NCBI RefSeq assembly: GCF_032463525.1
Contig: NZ_CP135971.1
Location: 1,674,001 to 1,738,000 of the forward strand
DNA from: Pseudomonas sp. DTU_2021_1001937_2_SI_NGA_ILE_001
GTDB taxonomy: Bacteria; Pseudomonadota; Gammaproteobacteria; Pseudomonadales; Pseudomonadaceae
Direction: 5' to 3'
DNA: 64,000 nucleotides
Part shown: piece after piece, positions 26,488 to 35,644 of the stretch
Layout: each line of letters opens with the position of its first letter
Numbering within the stretch: position 1 is the stretch's first letter
Translations under genes and position numbers: made by a program
The notes under the pieces: model-generated
The model's database searches: none
Told to the model about the DNA's origin: nothing
Seen by the model: the letters and a program-made list of their open reading frames with translations, nothing else

Positions 26488-26949
26488 ATGTCACGTCATT
26501 CGTTTCTGGCCATCTGGCTGCTGGCCACCGCCCTGCCCGCCTGCGCCGATATCTACAAATGCACCTCTGCCGAAGGTCATGTGAGCTTCGCCGCGGTCCC
26601 CTGCGAACCCGGCAAGGGCGAAACCACCGTGCAGCGCGGCGGCCCGCCATTGGCGACGCCGGATATCCCGCGCGAGCATATCCAGGAGGTCTATCAGCGG
26701 GCGATCAAGAACCTGCAGATTCCTGGCAAGGCCAACGTCAAGGTCATCGAAGGCGAGAACTACAAGAAGCTGCAGGTCAGCCGCCTGCCGCCTCCTACGG
26801 TCGCCTCGCAATGCGTCAGCCCTTTCTACGAAAGTGGCTGCTTCGACCCCTCGGCCGGCCAGTCATCCTTTGCCGAAGCGCTGCGCAGGGCCGCCGCAAC
26901 CGGTGCGGCGATCCCGCCGGGCTTGCCAGGCAGCCTGCGAAACCCATAA
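26488..26949 (+). CDS. DUF4124-type exported protein
   Basis: 153 aa. Signal peptide to about residue 19 (PACA), then DIYKCTSAEGHVSFAAVPC, the opening of DUF4124 domains (usually YKWxDxxGxxxysdxPC). Two more cysteines lie in VASQCVSPFYESGCFDP. GGAGGG precedes the ATG at 26488. Periplasmic, function unknown. Confidence 0.8.
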   Translation: MSRHSFLAIWLLATALPACADIYKCTSAEGHVSFAAVPCEPGKGETTVQRGGPPLATPDIPREHIQEVYQRAIKNLQIPGKANVKVIEGENYKKLQVSRLPPPTVASQCVSPFYESGCFDPSAGQSSFAEALRRAAATGAAIPPGLPGSLRNP

Positions 26950-26988
26950 TGGCGCCTTTGCCCAGCCAATAGCCGAAGGACGCCTGGA

Positions 26989-27282
26989 ATGAACCTCAAC
27001 GACTGGCAACAAGCCGCCCTGGCCCGCTACCTCGCCGACCACCCGACCCTCAAGGATGAAATCGCCGCGCTGAGCGAACGCGAGCAGGCGCAGCAGGTGC
27101 AATGGGCCTTCGAGGACACCGCCGAGGAACAGGGTATCGAGCCCTGGGAACTGGCCATCGAACTGATCGCCGAGTCTCCCGAGCAACGTCAGGCCATGCG
27201 CCTGGAGGCACACCGACAGGTTGCCGAAGCACTGGGCATGGACTGGGAAGAATATTGCTCGTTCAACGATATCCAGCCGTGA
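26989..27282 (+). CDS. small acidic protein, DUF6388-like
   Basis: 97 aa, helical and acidic, with EEQGIEPWELAIELIAESPE and ending EALGMDWEEYCSFNDIQP. This resembles Pseudomonas proteins annotated DUF6388; I am moderately sure of that. No membrane segment. It lies between the DUF4124 gene and the crotonase gene on the same strand. Confidence 0.7.
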   Translation: MNLNDWQQAALARYLADHPTLKDEIAALSEREQAQQVQWAFEDTAEEQGIEPWELAIELIAESPEQRQAMRLEAHRQVAEALGMDWEEYCSFNDIQP

Positions 27283-27394
27283 CCCACGGCTGCAGGCGTG
27301 GCCGACCGGGCCTTCGGTGACCCGTGAGTCAGTTCTTTACCTGCGCGCGGGGTATGCGTAACGTCTGCCCATCACGCCCAGAAGGAACCGTTCC

Positions 27395-28084
27395 ATGAGT
27401 GACCTGCTCTCCTATCAGTTCGACGACGGCATCGCCACGCTGACCCTCAGCAACGGCAAGGTCAACGCCATCTCACCGGCGCTGATCGACGCGCTCAATG
27501 CCGCGCTGGATCAGGCCGAGAAAGACCGAGCCGTAGTGATCCTCACCGGCCAGCCGGGCATCCTCTCCGGCGGCTACGACCTCAAGGTGATGACCGCCGG
27601 CCCCGAGGCCGCCATCGCCCTGGTCGCCCAGGGTTCGACCCTGGCCCGCCGCCTGTTGTCGCACCCCTTCCCGGTCATCGTCGCCTGTCCCGGTCATGCG
27701 GTGGCCAAGGGCGCCTTCCTGCTGCTGTCGGCGGACTACCGCATCGGTGCCGCCGGCCCCTTCCAGATCGGCCTCAACGAAGTGCAGATCGGCATGACCA
27801 TGCACCATGCGGGCATCGAGCTGGCCCGCGACCGGCTGCGCAAGTCAGCCTTCCACCGCGCGGTGATCAACGCCGAGATGTTCAGCCCGGAAGCGGCGCG
27901 GGAGGCCGGCTTCTTCGATCAGGTCGTGGCCGCGGAGCAGTTGCTGGAGACCGCTCGCCAGGTGGCCGGCAACCTCAAGAAGCTCAACATGAATGCCCAT
28001 CGGCAGACCAAGCTCAAGGCCCGCCGCGCCTTCCTCGAAACCCTGGACGCCGCCATCGAGCAGGACCGCCAGCATCTGGCCTGA
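27395..28084 (+). CDS. crotonase/enoyl-CoA hydratase family protein
   Basis: 229 aa. Crotonase fold with the oxyanion-hole segments LTGQPGILSGGYDLKVM and CPGHAVAKGAFLLLSADYRIG. The glutamates that in enoyl-CoA hydratase activate water are not obvious at the expected places (GLNEVQIGMTMHHAG keeps one), so it may be an isomerase or thioesterase-type member. Shorter than classic hydratases (about 260). Monocistronic with a good ribosome site (AAGGA). Confidence 0.85.
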   Translation: MSDLLSYQFDDGIATLTLSNGKVNAISPALIDALNAALDQAEKDRAVVILTGQPGILSGGYDLKVMTAGPEAAIALVAQGSTLARRLLSHPFPVIVACPGHAVAKGAFLLLSADYRIGAAGPFQIGLNEVQIGMTMHHAGIELARDRLRKSAFHRAVINAEMFSPEAAREAGFFDQVVAAEQLLETARQVAGNLKKLNMNAHRQTKLKARRAFLETLDAAIEQDRQHLA

Positions 28085-28183
28085 AACGAACTCCTGGCCC
28101 CAGCCATACTCTGAACAACCGGCGCGCGGCCACGCCCCGCGCCGCCTCCTCTCCAGCATCCTTGCGAAAGAAGCGATACCGAC

Positions 28184-29155
28184 ATGGGCCGAGTAGTTGC
28201 AGCAGCGGTTTACAGCGCAGGCAGGAAAGTCAGCGACATCACCCTTGAAGAAGGTGCAGCCTGGGCCGCCAAGCCGGGCCACTTCGTCTGGATCGGCCTG
28301 GAACAGCCCGACCCGCATGAACTGGCCAGCCTCAAGAAGCAGTTCAACCTGCACGAGCTGGCCATCGAGGATGCCCTTGAGGTACACAGCCGGCCCAAGC
28401 TGGAAACCTTCGGCGACGCGCTGTTCATCGTCACCTATGCACCGGTGCGCGAGGCCGGCAAGCTGGTGTTCATCGAAACCCATATCTTCGCCGGCAAGGG
28501 CTATGTGATCACTTCGCGCAATGGCCATTCCAAGTCCTACAGCGCCGTACGCCAACGCTGCGAAGCCCGGCCGCTGCTGCTGTCGCACGGCGAGGACTTC
28601 GTCCTGTACGCACTGCTGGACTTCGTCACCGAGAACTACCAGCCGGTGGCCGAGGCCATTCATTGCGAACTCGAAGAGCTGGAGCAGAGCGTGCTGGCCG
28701 GTGCCATGAGCGATGCGCACATCCAGCGCATCCATGGCCTGCGTCGTGACCTGCTGCGCCTATGGCGCTACCTGGCGCCCATGGTGGAAGTGGGCGAAGA
28801 ACTGCAGAAGCTCAGCTTCCCGTTCATCGACAAGAACATGCGGCCATACTTCCGCGACGTGGAAATCCACGTCAAGCGGCAGATGGAAGACCTGGCCAAC
28901 CTGCGTGACTTGGCCAGCCAGACCATCGAGATCGGCCTTTTGCTGGAGTCTTCACGGCAGGGTTTCATCCAGCGCAAGTTCGCCGCCTGGGCAGCGATCC
29001 TGGCCTTCCCCACGGCCATCGCGGGCATCTACGGAATGAACTTCGAGAACATGCCGGAGCTGAGCTGGCACTACGGCTACTTCATCGTGCTGGGGGTCAT
29101 CGTCGGCGGTTGTGCCGGGCTGTTTGCCAGCTTCAAGCGTTCGGGCTGGCTGTAG
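28184..29155 (+). CDS. corA: CorA-type Mg2+/Co2+ transporter
   Basis: 323 aa. Large acidic cytoplasmic domain, then two C-terminal membrane helices. The loop between them has YGMNFENMPEL, matching the CorA pore signature YGMNFxxMPEL. It forms a pentameric inner-membrane channel for divalent cations. A REP composite follows directly after the stop and may act as a transcription end. Confidence 0.92.
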   Translation: MGRVVAAAVYSAGRKVSDITLEEGAAWAAKPGHFVWIGLEQPDPHELASLKKQFNLHELAIEDALEVHSRPKLETFGDALFIVTYAPVREAGKLVFIETHIFAGKGYVITSRNGHSKSYSAVRQRCEARPLLLSHGEDFVLYALLDFVTENYQPVAEAIHCELEELEQSVLAGAMSDAHIQRIHGLRRDLLRLWRYLAPMVEVGEELQKLSFPFIDKNMRPYFRDVEIHVKRQMEDLANLRDLASQTIEIGLLLESSRQGFIQRKFAAWAAILAFPTAIAGIYGMNFENMPELSWHYGYFIVLGVIVGGCAGLFASFKRSGWL

Positions 29156-29372
29156 AGCGCTTTGCGGCTTTGTGGGGGCGAGCTTGCTCGCGAAAAGCTG
29201 TCGAAGGCGCTGAGTTTGCTGTGAACGTGACGCAGCCTTCGCGAGCAAGCTCGCTCCCACGGCCGGAACTGACCAGTATTGGCTTTAGCCGCAAAACGAC
29301 CGCATGTTCACAGCAGATGCGCTGAGCTTCCTGGCAATTTCGCGGCTAAAGCCGCTCCTACCGAGCTGCCTG
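29156..29372. repeat. REP composite A (two palindromic units)
   Basis: Unit 1 (29156-29262): GCGAGCTTGCTCGCGAA ... TTCGCGAGCAAGCTCGC. Unit 2 (29263-29372): GGCTTTAGCCGC ... GCGGCTAAAGCCGCTCCTACC. The piece ACCAGTATTGG at 29272-29282 is the shared terminal motif. Lies between convergent genes. Confidence 0.88.
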
Positions 29373-29394
29373 AGGCAGCCCCGGCGCAGGGTCG

Positions 29395-30108
29395 TCAGGC
29401 CGATTGCGCCACGAAACGCAGCATCCACTCGCCCACCACGCGACCGTGATGGTCGTGACCCAGGCCCGACAGGGCCCTTTCATAGAGTTCCTTGCCCAGC
29501 GACTCCTGGCGAATGTGCATCAGCGCCTTGGAGTAGTCGTGAATGAACTCCGGATGCCCCTGGAAGCACAGCACCTGGTCGTCGATGTGGTAGGCCGCGA
29601 ACGGGCAGAAATCGCTGGAGGCGATGACCGTGGCGTTTTCCGGCAGGCGGGTCACCTGGTCCTGATGGCTGATCAACAGGGTCATGGTTTCCAGGCCTGG
29701 TGACATCCAGGGTGCGGAGCGCTCGATCCGGTAATGGTGAATGCCTACGCCCCAGCCCTGCGTCGCACGCTCGGTCTTGCCGCCCAGCAGCAAGGCCAGC
29801 AGTTGATGACCAAAACAGATGCCCAGCAGTTTCTCACCACGCTGGTAGAGGCCCAGCAGGTAGGTCTTGAGCACCTGGATCCACGGATCACTGCCAAACG
29901 AGTCGGCCTTGCTGCCGGTGACCAGGTAGGCATCGAAGCGCTCCGAGTCGTCCGGGTAGTCGCCCTGCATGACGTTATGGATGACGAACTGCGCCTCGAT
30001 GGGTTGCCCCGAGAACAGCACTTCGAACATGTGCCCGTAGCCGCGGTAGGGGTCGACCAGTTCGGGGCGCAGAATGTCGGTTTCCAGAATGCAGATGCGT
30101 AACGACAT
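29395..30108 (-). CDS. class I glutamine amidotransferase family protein
   Basis: 237 aa. Nucleophile elbow LLGICFGHQLLALLLGG with Cys98, and the His-Glu pair in CFQGHPEF. This is the GMP-synthase-like amidotransferase domain standing alone, as in proteins that hydrolyse gamma-glutamyl compounds (PuuD-like or YfeJ-like). No synthetase domain is fused or adjacent. Convergent with corA across REP composite A. Confidence 0.85.
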   Translation of the reverse strand: MSLRICILETDILRPELVDPYRGYGHMFEVLFSGQPIEAQFVIHNVMQGDYPDDSERFDAYLVTGSKADSFGSDPWIQVLKTYLLGLYQRGEKLLGICFGHQLLALLLGGKTERATQGWGVGIHHYRIERSAPWMSPGLETMTLLISHQDQVTRLPENATVIASSDFCPFAAYHIDDQVLCFQGHPEFIHDYSKALMHIRQESLGKELYERALSGLGHDHHGRVVGEWMLRFVAQSA

Positions 30109-30670
30109 GAAAAGTAACCTGAAACGGTAAAGGGAAATGATTCAGCGCGCCCAGCCTGCCCGCATACCCATGGCAACGCAAGGGCCATTGCGCACGCCCA
30201 TTGCGGCGACAGGTATTGCAGAGTCGCTTCCAGCCCCTGTCAGACGGCTGGATTTCTGCCAACCTGATTCCATCGAGCGACAACCCGGCTCAGCAGACGA
30301 ACGGTATGGCCAATGGCGAGGCGTCTAGCCAAAGCATCGGCTGCGGTCCCGACAATCTTTGATAATTTTTGAAGCTTAAAACATGAGCCGAAAGATCAAA
30401 GCATTCTAAATCTCATGAAACCCGGGCTCTAAGGTTAAATCAGTCATTACATGGCCTTTCGGGGCCGGGGTGGGCAGATTCGCAGATCAACAACGATTTT
30501 CGGAGCTTCCCACCGGGCAGGGCGCAACAACATCGCTTAGTGCGCCGGCGGATCGCGGACAGGAAAACGCGCCCCACCTGCCCATCGCAGCACTCTTCCC
30601 CTGGTGGGCCAAAAGCTCGGCTTCTCGGCCCTTCGGGTTGTGCAGGAATAACAACAAAAGGCAGTCAGCC
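30109..30670. other. intergenic region
   Basis: About 560 bp upstream of the amidotransferase gene and before a tiny possible gene. AT-rich in 30355-30420, otherwise no recognisable structure; no gene supported. Confidence 0.4.
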
Positions 30671-30766
30671 ATGTTCAAGTATTCGAAACTTCGTCAGGCG
30701 GGGCTCATTCTGTTCGGAACCATCCTGGTGCTCATCGTACCGAATCTCTCGCGCCTGTTCGGCTGA
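30671..30766 (+). CDS. possible 31-aa membrane micropeptide
   Basis: MFKYSKLRQAGLILFGTILVLIVPNLSRLFG without interruption would be a single-helix peptide with a basic N terminus. An AAAGG lies about 11 nt upstream. It precedes the rhodanese-like gene by 70 bp. Weak evidence; short frames of this kind arise by chance. Confidence 0.35.
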   Translation: MFKYSKLRQAGLILFGTILVLIVPNLSRLFG

Positions 30767-30836
30767 AACGGCAAACCCCTGTCGGTCGGCAACCGTCTGT
30801 GCCACCCTGTCTGGAAGGACCAACGGAGACAGACTC

Positions 30837-31208
30837 ATGCACAGATGGATAGCCCTCGCCGTGTTGACCTGGAGCATCAGCGCTCATGCGGGGGACGTGA
30901 CCCAGGCCGCGGCTGTGGCCGCGCTGAAGGAAGGTCGGCTGGCCGTGGACGTGCGCAGCCAGATCGAGTACGACGCCGGCACCGTCCTCAATGCCGTGCG
31001 GGTCGACCCGGTACGACTGGTCAATCAGATGAAGCAGGTGCTGACCGATCGCAATACGGTATTCGTGATCTTCGCCAGCACCAACGAAAAAGCCGACAAG
31101 TACCAGGATCGCCTGAACAAGGCCGGCTATCTGAGCGTGATCAACGGCGGTAACTACGAAGAGCTGCACAACGCGCTCTACGACATCACCGACGACCCTG
31201 CCGAATGA
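30837..31208 (+). CDS. exported rhodanese-fold protein without cysteine
   Basis: 123 aa with a signal peptide (cleavage after SAHA-G). The rhodanese pattern is clear: AVDVRSQIEYDAGTVLNAVRVD, then TVFVIFASTNEKADKYQDRL and AGYLSVINGG. The active-site loop (80-86, ASTNEKA) lacks the catalytic Cys, and the whole protein contains no cysteine, so sulphur transfer is excluded. GGAGA lies 7 nt upstream of the ATG. Probably a periplasmic binding module. Confidence 0.85.
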   Translation: MHRWIALAVLTWSISAHAGDVTQAAAVAALKEGRLAVDVRSQIEYDAGTVLNAVRVDPVRLVNQMKQVLTDRNTVFVIFASTNEKADKYQDRLNKAGYLSVINGGNYEELHNALYDITDDPAE

Positions 31209-31214
31209 TCGCAG

Positions 31215-31252
31215 ACAGGCCCGGGCCGCCTTGCTGGCGACCGGGCCTGTTG
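31215..31252 (+). terminator. bidirectional terminator
   Basis: ACAGGCCCGG / CCGGGCCTGT perfect stem, 16-nt loop, ending TGTT, between the convergent rhodanese and transglutaminase genes. Confidence 0.6.
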
Positions 31253-31253
31253 T

Positions 31254-32060
31254 TCACTGATGCTGTGTCTGGCCCATGGGCGGTGCCGGCTCGACCAGCA
31301 CCTTGGCGTGCATCTGCTCGAAGCCACCGCCACGGCGCATGCCGCGTACCGGACAGGCGTCCAGGTAATCCAGCCCCACCGCCACCTTGAGGTGCCGCTC
31401 CGGCACCGACAGCTGATTGGTCACATCGAAGCTGTACCAGGCGTCATCCAGCCAGGCTTCGGCCCAGGCATGGCTGGACAGGTGCTCACTGTCCTGGGTG
31501 CACAGGTAACCCGACACATAGCGCGCCGCAATGCCCAGGCTGCGGGCACAGGCCAGAAACGCATGGGTATGGTCCTGACACACCCCGGTGCGCCCAGCAA
31601 AGGCCTGGGCCGCGGGAGTATCGACCTCCGTCGCGCCAGGGGTGTAGACCATGTGCTGGTGCAACGCCTGCATCAAACCGCTCAGTGCCTGCCGGTCGCG
31701 GCGCGCCGCACAATGTTCGGCGGCGAACGCCCGCAGGGCTTCGTCGGCCTCGGTCAAGCGCGTGTAACGCAGGAATGGCAACGGTGACTGGTCGTCGTGC
31801 TCGGCTTCGCGGCTGGGATCGATCTCCACCTGGCCCCGCGCGGTGATGACGATCGACTCATGGGGCTCATCGAGGGTCAGCACGTGCAGGATGTTGCCAT
31901 AGGGGTCGATCTGCGCGCGCACCGCGCGCGGCAGGTCCAGTTGCCAGCTGAGGATCTTCTGCCGCTCGCTGTCGTGCGGGGTCAGGCGCAGGTACTGGAT
32001 GCTGGCGCGCACCTGAGCTTCATAGCGATAGCAGGTCTCGTGGCTGATCGAGAGTCTCAT
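31254..32060 (-). CDS. transglutaminase-like protein
   Basis: 268 aa. An N-terminal beta domain of about 90 residues (MRLSISHETCYRYEAQV, the bacterial transglutaminase-like N-terminal region), then the papain-like core with the triad Cys161 (TGVCQDHTHAF), His198 (SSHAWAEAW) and Asp212 (YSFDVTN). It is the last gene of a conserved trio with alpha-E and ATP-grasp proteins, and overlaps the alpha-E stop by 4 bp. Such trios are thought to make or trim a peptide; the substrate is unknown. Confidence 0.92.
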   Translation of the reverse strand: MRLSISHETCYRYEAQVRASIQYLRLTPHDSERQKILSWQLDLPRAVRAQIDPYGNILHVLTLDEPHESIVITARGQVEIDPSREAEHDDQSPLPFLRYTRLTEADEALRAFAAEHCAARRDRQALSGLMQALHQHMVYTPGATEVDTPAAQAFAGRTGVCQDHTHAFLACARSLGIAARYVSGYLCTQDSEHLSSHAWAEAWLDDAWYSFDVTNQLSVPERHLKVAVGLDYLDACPVRGMRRGGGFEQMHAKVLVEPAPPMGQTQHQ

Positions 32061-33016
32061 GCGGCCTCCAGATAGGACGTGTGAATGGCGTCGCCCAGCT
32101 CGGCGATCAGGGGAATGAAGTCGTTCAGCCAGGCATGCAGGCCAGCCTCGAGCACTTCGTCGATGCCGGTGTAACGCAGCCGGGCATGCAGCTCGGCGAC
32201 CATGCGCTGAGCGGGACGACCGTTGACGCCGGGCAGGCTGGTAAGCACTTCTTCGAGTTCCTCCAGGCAGGCCAGCAGCGAACGCGGGGTGTCGGCACGC
32301 AGCAGCAGCAACTCGGCCACGTGACGGGCGCCCGGCGCCTCACGGTACAGCTCGGTATAGGCCTCGAAGCACGACAGCGCACGCAGCAAGGCGCTCCACT
32401 GATAGTAGCCAGCGGCCGAGCTGTCGGCGGCGGCCTTCACGTGGGAGCCGCGCAACTCGAGCATTTCATAGCGTGCGTCGAGCATGCGCAGGGTGTTGTC
32501 GGCGCGCTCGATGAAGGTCCCCAGGCGAATGAAGCGGAAGGCGTCGTTCCGCATGATGGTGCCGTAGGTGGCGCCACGGAACAGGTGCGCGCGCTCCTTG
32601 ACCCACTCGCAGAAACGGCTCATGCCGTAGCGGTTCAGGCCCTGCTGCGCAATGCCGCGGATCTCCAGCCAGGTGGAGTTGATGTTCTCCCACATGTCGG
32701 CGGTGATGCGCCCGCGCACCGCATGGGCACAGGCACGCGCCGCGCCCAGGCAGCTGTAGATGCTGGCCGGGTTGCTGGCATCGAGGGCGAAGAAATGCAG
32801 CATGCGTTCGGCGTGCAAGGCGCCGTGGCGCTCCTTGTAGGTGTCCAGCGTGCCGGTGATCAGCAGCGGCATGGCGATTTCGTCCAGCCCGTCGCCGCGC
32901 CCGTCCTGAGGCATGAGCGACAGGGAATAACTGACGTCGAGCATGCGGGCGAGGTTTTCCGCCCGCTCCAGGTAACGCGACATCCAGAACAGATCTGAGG
33001 CAGTTCTACTCAACAT
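32057..33016 (-). CDS. alpha-E domain protein (DUF403)
   Basis: 319 aa, all helical. The N terminus MLSRTASDLFWMSRYLERAENLARMLDV is the alpha-E signature. It is always found with a circularly permuted ATP-grasp protein and a transglutaminase-like peptidase, as here. Starts 12 bp after the ATP-grasp stop and overlaps the transglutaminase start. Confidence 0.93.
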   Translation of the reverse strand: MLSRTASDLFWMSRYLERAENLARMLDVSYSLSLMPQDGRGDGLDEIAMPLLITGTLDTYKERHGALHAERMLHFFALDASNPASIYSCLGAARACAHAVRGRITADMWENINSTWLEIRGIAQQGLNRYGMSRFCEWVKERAHLFRGATYGTIMRNDAFRFIRLGTFIERADNTLRMLDARYEMLELRGSHVKAAADSSAAGYYQWSALLRALSCFEAYTELYREAPGARHVAELLLLRADTPRSLLACLEELEEVLTSLPGVNGRPAQRMVAELHARLRYTGIDEVLEAGLHAWLNDFIPLIAELGDAIHTSYLEAA

Positions 33017-33028
33017 AGGCAGGCATCC

Positions 33029-34438
33029 TTAATCCTCGACCACCCAGGTGTCCTTGGTGCCGCCACCCTGGGACGAGTTCACCACCAGCGAGCCTTCACG
33101 CAAGGCCACCCGGGTGAGCCCGCCGGGCACCACGCGGGTTTCGCGGCCAGACAGGACAAAGGGACGAAGATCGATGTGTCGCGGGGCGATGCCGTTCTCG
33201 ACGAAGGTCGGACAGGTCGACAGGGACAGGGTGGGTTGGGCGATATAAGCATGTGGCCGGGCGATCAGACGGGCACGGAAGGCTTCGATCTCGGCACTGG
33301 TGGCTGCCGGGCCGACCAGCATGCCGTAGCCACCGGAGCCCTGGGTCTCCTTGACCACCAGGTCCTTGAGGTTGGCCAGCACATGGGACAGCTCATCGGG
33401 CTTGCGGCACTGCCAGGTCGGCACGTTCATCAGGATCGGCTCCTCGTCGAGGTAGAAGCGGATCATGTCGGTGACGTAGGGGTAGATGGACTTGTCGTCG
33501 GCCACGCCGGTGCCGATGGCATTGGCCAGTACCACGTTGCCGCTGCGGTAGGCCGACAGCAAGCCCGGCACGCCCAGCACCGAGTCGGGCCTGAAGGCCA
33601 GCGGATCGAGGAACGCGTCATCCAGGCGCCGGTAGATGACATCCACCGGTTGCGGTCCTGAAGTGGTACGCATGAAGACCCGTTCGTCACGCACGAACAG
33701 GTCTGCCCCTTCCACCAGTTCCACGCCCATCTCTCGCGCCAGGAAGGCATGTTCGAAGAACGCACTGTTGAAGCGCCCGGGCGTCAGCACCACGACGCGC
33801 GGATTATCCAGCGGGCTGGAGCTTTTCAGGGTGTCGAGCAGCAGGTTCGGGTAGTGATCGATGGGTGCGATGCGCTGCGCGGCGAACAGCTCGGGGAACA
33901 GACGCATCATCATCTTGCGGTCTTCGAGCATGTAGCTCACGCCGCTGGGCGTGCGCAGGTTGTCTTCCAGGACGTAATAGGTACCGTCGGCATCACGCAC
34001 CAGGTCGACCCCGGAAATGTGCGAGTACAGGTCGCGGTGCAGATCCAGGCCCTGCATCGCCAGCTGGTACTGGTCATTGGCCAATACCTGGTCAGCCGGC
34101 ACCACGCCCGCCTTGATGATGCGCTGTTGGTGATACAGGTCGGCAAGGAACATGTTCAGCGCCCTGACGCGCTGGATGCAGCCACGCTCCACCAACTGCC
34201 ATTCGCTGGCAGGAATGCTGCGCGGAATGGTGTCGAACGGGATCAACCGCTCGGTGCCCTGCTCATCCCCATAGAGCGTGAAGGTGATACCTGCACGGTG
34301 AAACAGCAGATCGGCCTCGCGCCGGCGCTGGGCCAGCAGTTCAGGAGGGGCATTTTCCAGCCACCGGGCGAACTCCCGGTAATGCGGACGGACCAACCCG
34401 CCCGCGTCATACATCTCATCGTAAAAGTTACGGGTCAT
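33029..34438 (-). CDS. circularly permuted type 2 ATP-grasp protein
   Basis: 469 aa. Characteristic segments are FDGYDAGG-like MYDAGGLVRPHYREF, LRTPSGVSYMLEDRKMMMRLFPELF and VVKETQGSGGYGMLVGP (ATP-binding glycine loop). These enzymes (DUF404/DUF407) probably form peptide bonds. The start at 34438 has AAGGAG 7 nt upstream; an upstream in-frame extension to 34513 lacks support. First gene of the operon. Confidence 0.92.
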   Translation of the reverse strand: MTRNFYDEMYDAGGLVRPHYREFARWLENAPPELLAQRRREADLLFHRAGITFTLYGDEQGTERLIPFDTIPRSIPASEWQLVERGCIQRVRALNMFLADLYHQQRIIKAGVVPADQVLANDQYQLAMQGLDLHRDLYSHISGVDLVRDADGTYYVLEDNLRTPSGVSYMLEDRKMMMRLFPELFAAQRIAPIDHYPNLLLDTLKSSSPLDNPRVVVLTPGRFNSAFFEHAFLAREMGVELVEGADLFVRDERVFMRTTSGPQPVDVIYRRLDDAFLDPLAFRPDSVLGVPGLLSAYRSGNVVLANAIGTGVADDKSIYPYVTDMIRFYLDEEPILMNVPTWQCRKPDELSHVLANLKDLVVKETQGSGGYGMLVGPAATSAEIEAFRARLIARPHAYIAQPTLSLSTCPTFVENGIAPRHIDLRPFVLSGRETRVVPGGLTRVALREGSLVVNSSQGGGTKDTWVVED

Positions 34439-34626
34439 GCCGAACTCCTTGTCACCCTGGACACAAAGGCCATCGCAAAGCCCGTGCCACTGGCATAAAC
34501 CGTTATTTTTCAAATACTTGAATATTCGAAAGTGTTACCTGGCACCATTTCCGTGCAACCAGACGCACAATTTCACACCCCACGCCTCATTCTCAGGCAG
34601 CCGTGGCTAAAAACTATAGGCCATAT

Positions 34627-34764
34627 AGAGAGCATTGATTATTCATGGAGCCAGCAATTAGCCACAATTCCTCTCGCAGCCACCGCGAAGTCCCGGCAGC
34701 ACGGTGGTGCAACGAATCACTGACAATCTTCCCGTTTAAGCCACTGCTCGCAGTGGTTTTTTTT
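34627..34764 (+). ncRNA. candidate small RNA
   Basis: A strong intrinsic terminator at 34741-34764 (CCACTG-CTCG-CAGTGG plus eight T) has no gene in front of it. A sigma-S-like -10 box CTATAGG lies at 34614-34620, which would give a transcript of about 140 nt with an internal CACCG/CGGTG stem. No coding frame of quality covers it. No known sRNA family was recognised. Confidence 0.35.
34741..34764 (+). terminator. orphan intrinsic terminator
   Basis: CCACTG / CAGTGG stem, loop CTCG, followed by eight T residues. Plus-strand orientation; the nearest plus-strand gene upstream is more than 3 kb away. Confidence 0.75.
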
Positions 34765-34810
34765 GCCCCGCCGGAACCGGAGTGCAGCCCTTGCACCGCC
34801 ATGAAACAAC

Positions 34811-34846
34811 GAAGGCCCGAGCGGAGTGATTTGCGCTCGGGCCTTC
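34811..34846 (-). terminator. terminator of rraB
   Basis: Perfect 13-bp stem GAAGGCCCGAGCG / CGCTCGGGCCTTC with a 10-nt loop, 26 bp past the rraB stop. Confidence 0.7.
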
Positions 34847-34871
34847 ACGGCTGCGGCATTGCCTGGGAGGT

Positions 34872-35210
34872 TCAGTTCAGGCGACGGATCTCATGCTTGA
34901 CGCCCCAACCCTCGACCTCGCCATCCAGCGGCGAAATGGCCGCCTGCAGGTCCTGCTCGAAATCACCGATGCCGTGGTAAGTGGCATACATCACTTTGCT
35001 GACCTGCAGGTGCCAGGCGCCATCCTCCCGCTCATTGACCTGGGCGTTGAGCGACTCGCCGCGAAACTGCCGGGCAGCCTGCCTGGCCCTTCGCTCATCC
35101 GGAAATACCGCGTAGAACTCGATGGGATGGATACGGGCGAAATCGAATCCGCCCTCTTTCATGCAGCGCAGTACGTGGCTGCTGATGTCTTCGTGATTGG
35201 CTGTGCTCAT
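34872..35210 (-). CDS. rraB: RraB-family ribonuclease E regulator
   Basis: 112 aa, the length of RraB. Visible motifs are GGFDFARIHPIEFYAVFPDERRA and YHGIGDFEQDLQAAI, with a final VEGWGVKHE. E. coli RraB binds the C-terminal region of RNase E and changes mRNA decay. AGGAGG lies 6 nt upstream of the ATG. Confidence 0.85.
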   Translation of the reverse strand: MSTANHEDISSHVLRCMKEGGFDFARIHPIEFYAVFPDERRARQAARQFRGESLNAQVNEREDGAWHLQVSKVMYATYHGIGDFEQDLQAAISPLDGEVEGWGVKHEIRRLN

Positions 35211-35404
35211 GAAACGTCCTCCTATGCAACGATAGATAGAGTTTCAATGCCCGCCGAACAGAGCTCGCGCCCGGATACGGCAAGGCGATCAAGCATGGAG
35301 CTGGGCGGTAGCGGCCCGCAGCAGACGCGCTACCGACAGGGACAGGCCCTCACGGACCTGAAGTGCAGATTAGCTCCGCGATCCCCGGACCGCCAGACGG
35401 CACG

Positions 35405-35644
35405 TCAACCGGAGACCTCAGTGATGGAAATGATCTGGACACTGTTGTAGTCCTTCAGCGTCTTGACCGTCGGCTCGACGCTGCGTCCTTCCAGATCGTT
35501 CAGGTCCAGTTCCGTCGCCAGCGGGTACAGCTTGGGGCGCAACAGGCGGGCAACCTCCTCATGCGTCGGCTGCTGCAACGAATCCATCGTCAGGCGTTGT
35601 TGCACGCCATCCTTATCCAGATACGAAACGGCCCACTGTTTCAT
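35405..35644 (-). CDS. small conserved hypothetical protein
   Basis: 79 aa starting MKQWAVSYLDKDGVQQRLTMD. The ATG at 35644 has GGAGG 5 nt upstream, better than the upstream Met codons. Soluble, alpha/beta. Family not recognised; frames and composition look real. Confidence 0.7.
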   Translation of the reverse strand: MKQWAVSYLDKDGVQQRLTMDSLQQPTHEEVARLLRPKLYPLATELDLNDLEGRSVEPTVKTLKDYNSVQIISITEVSG

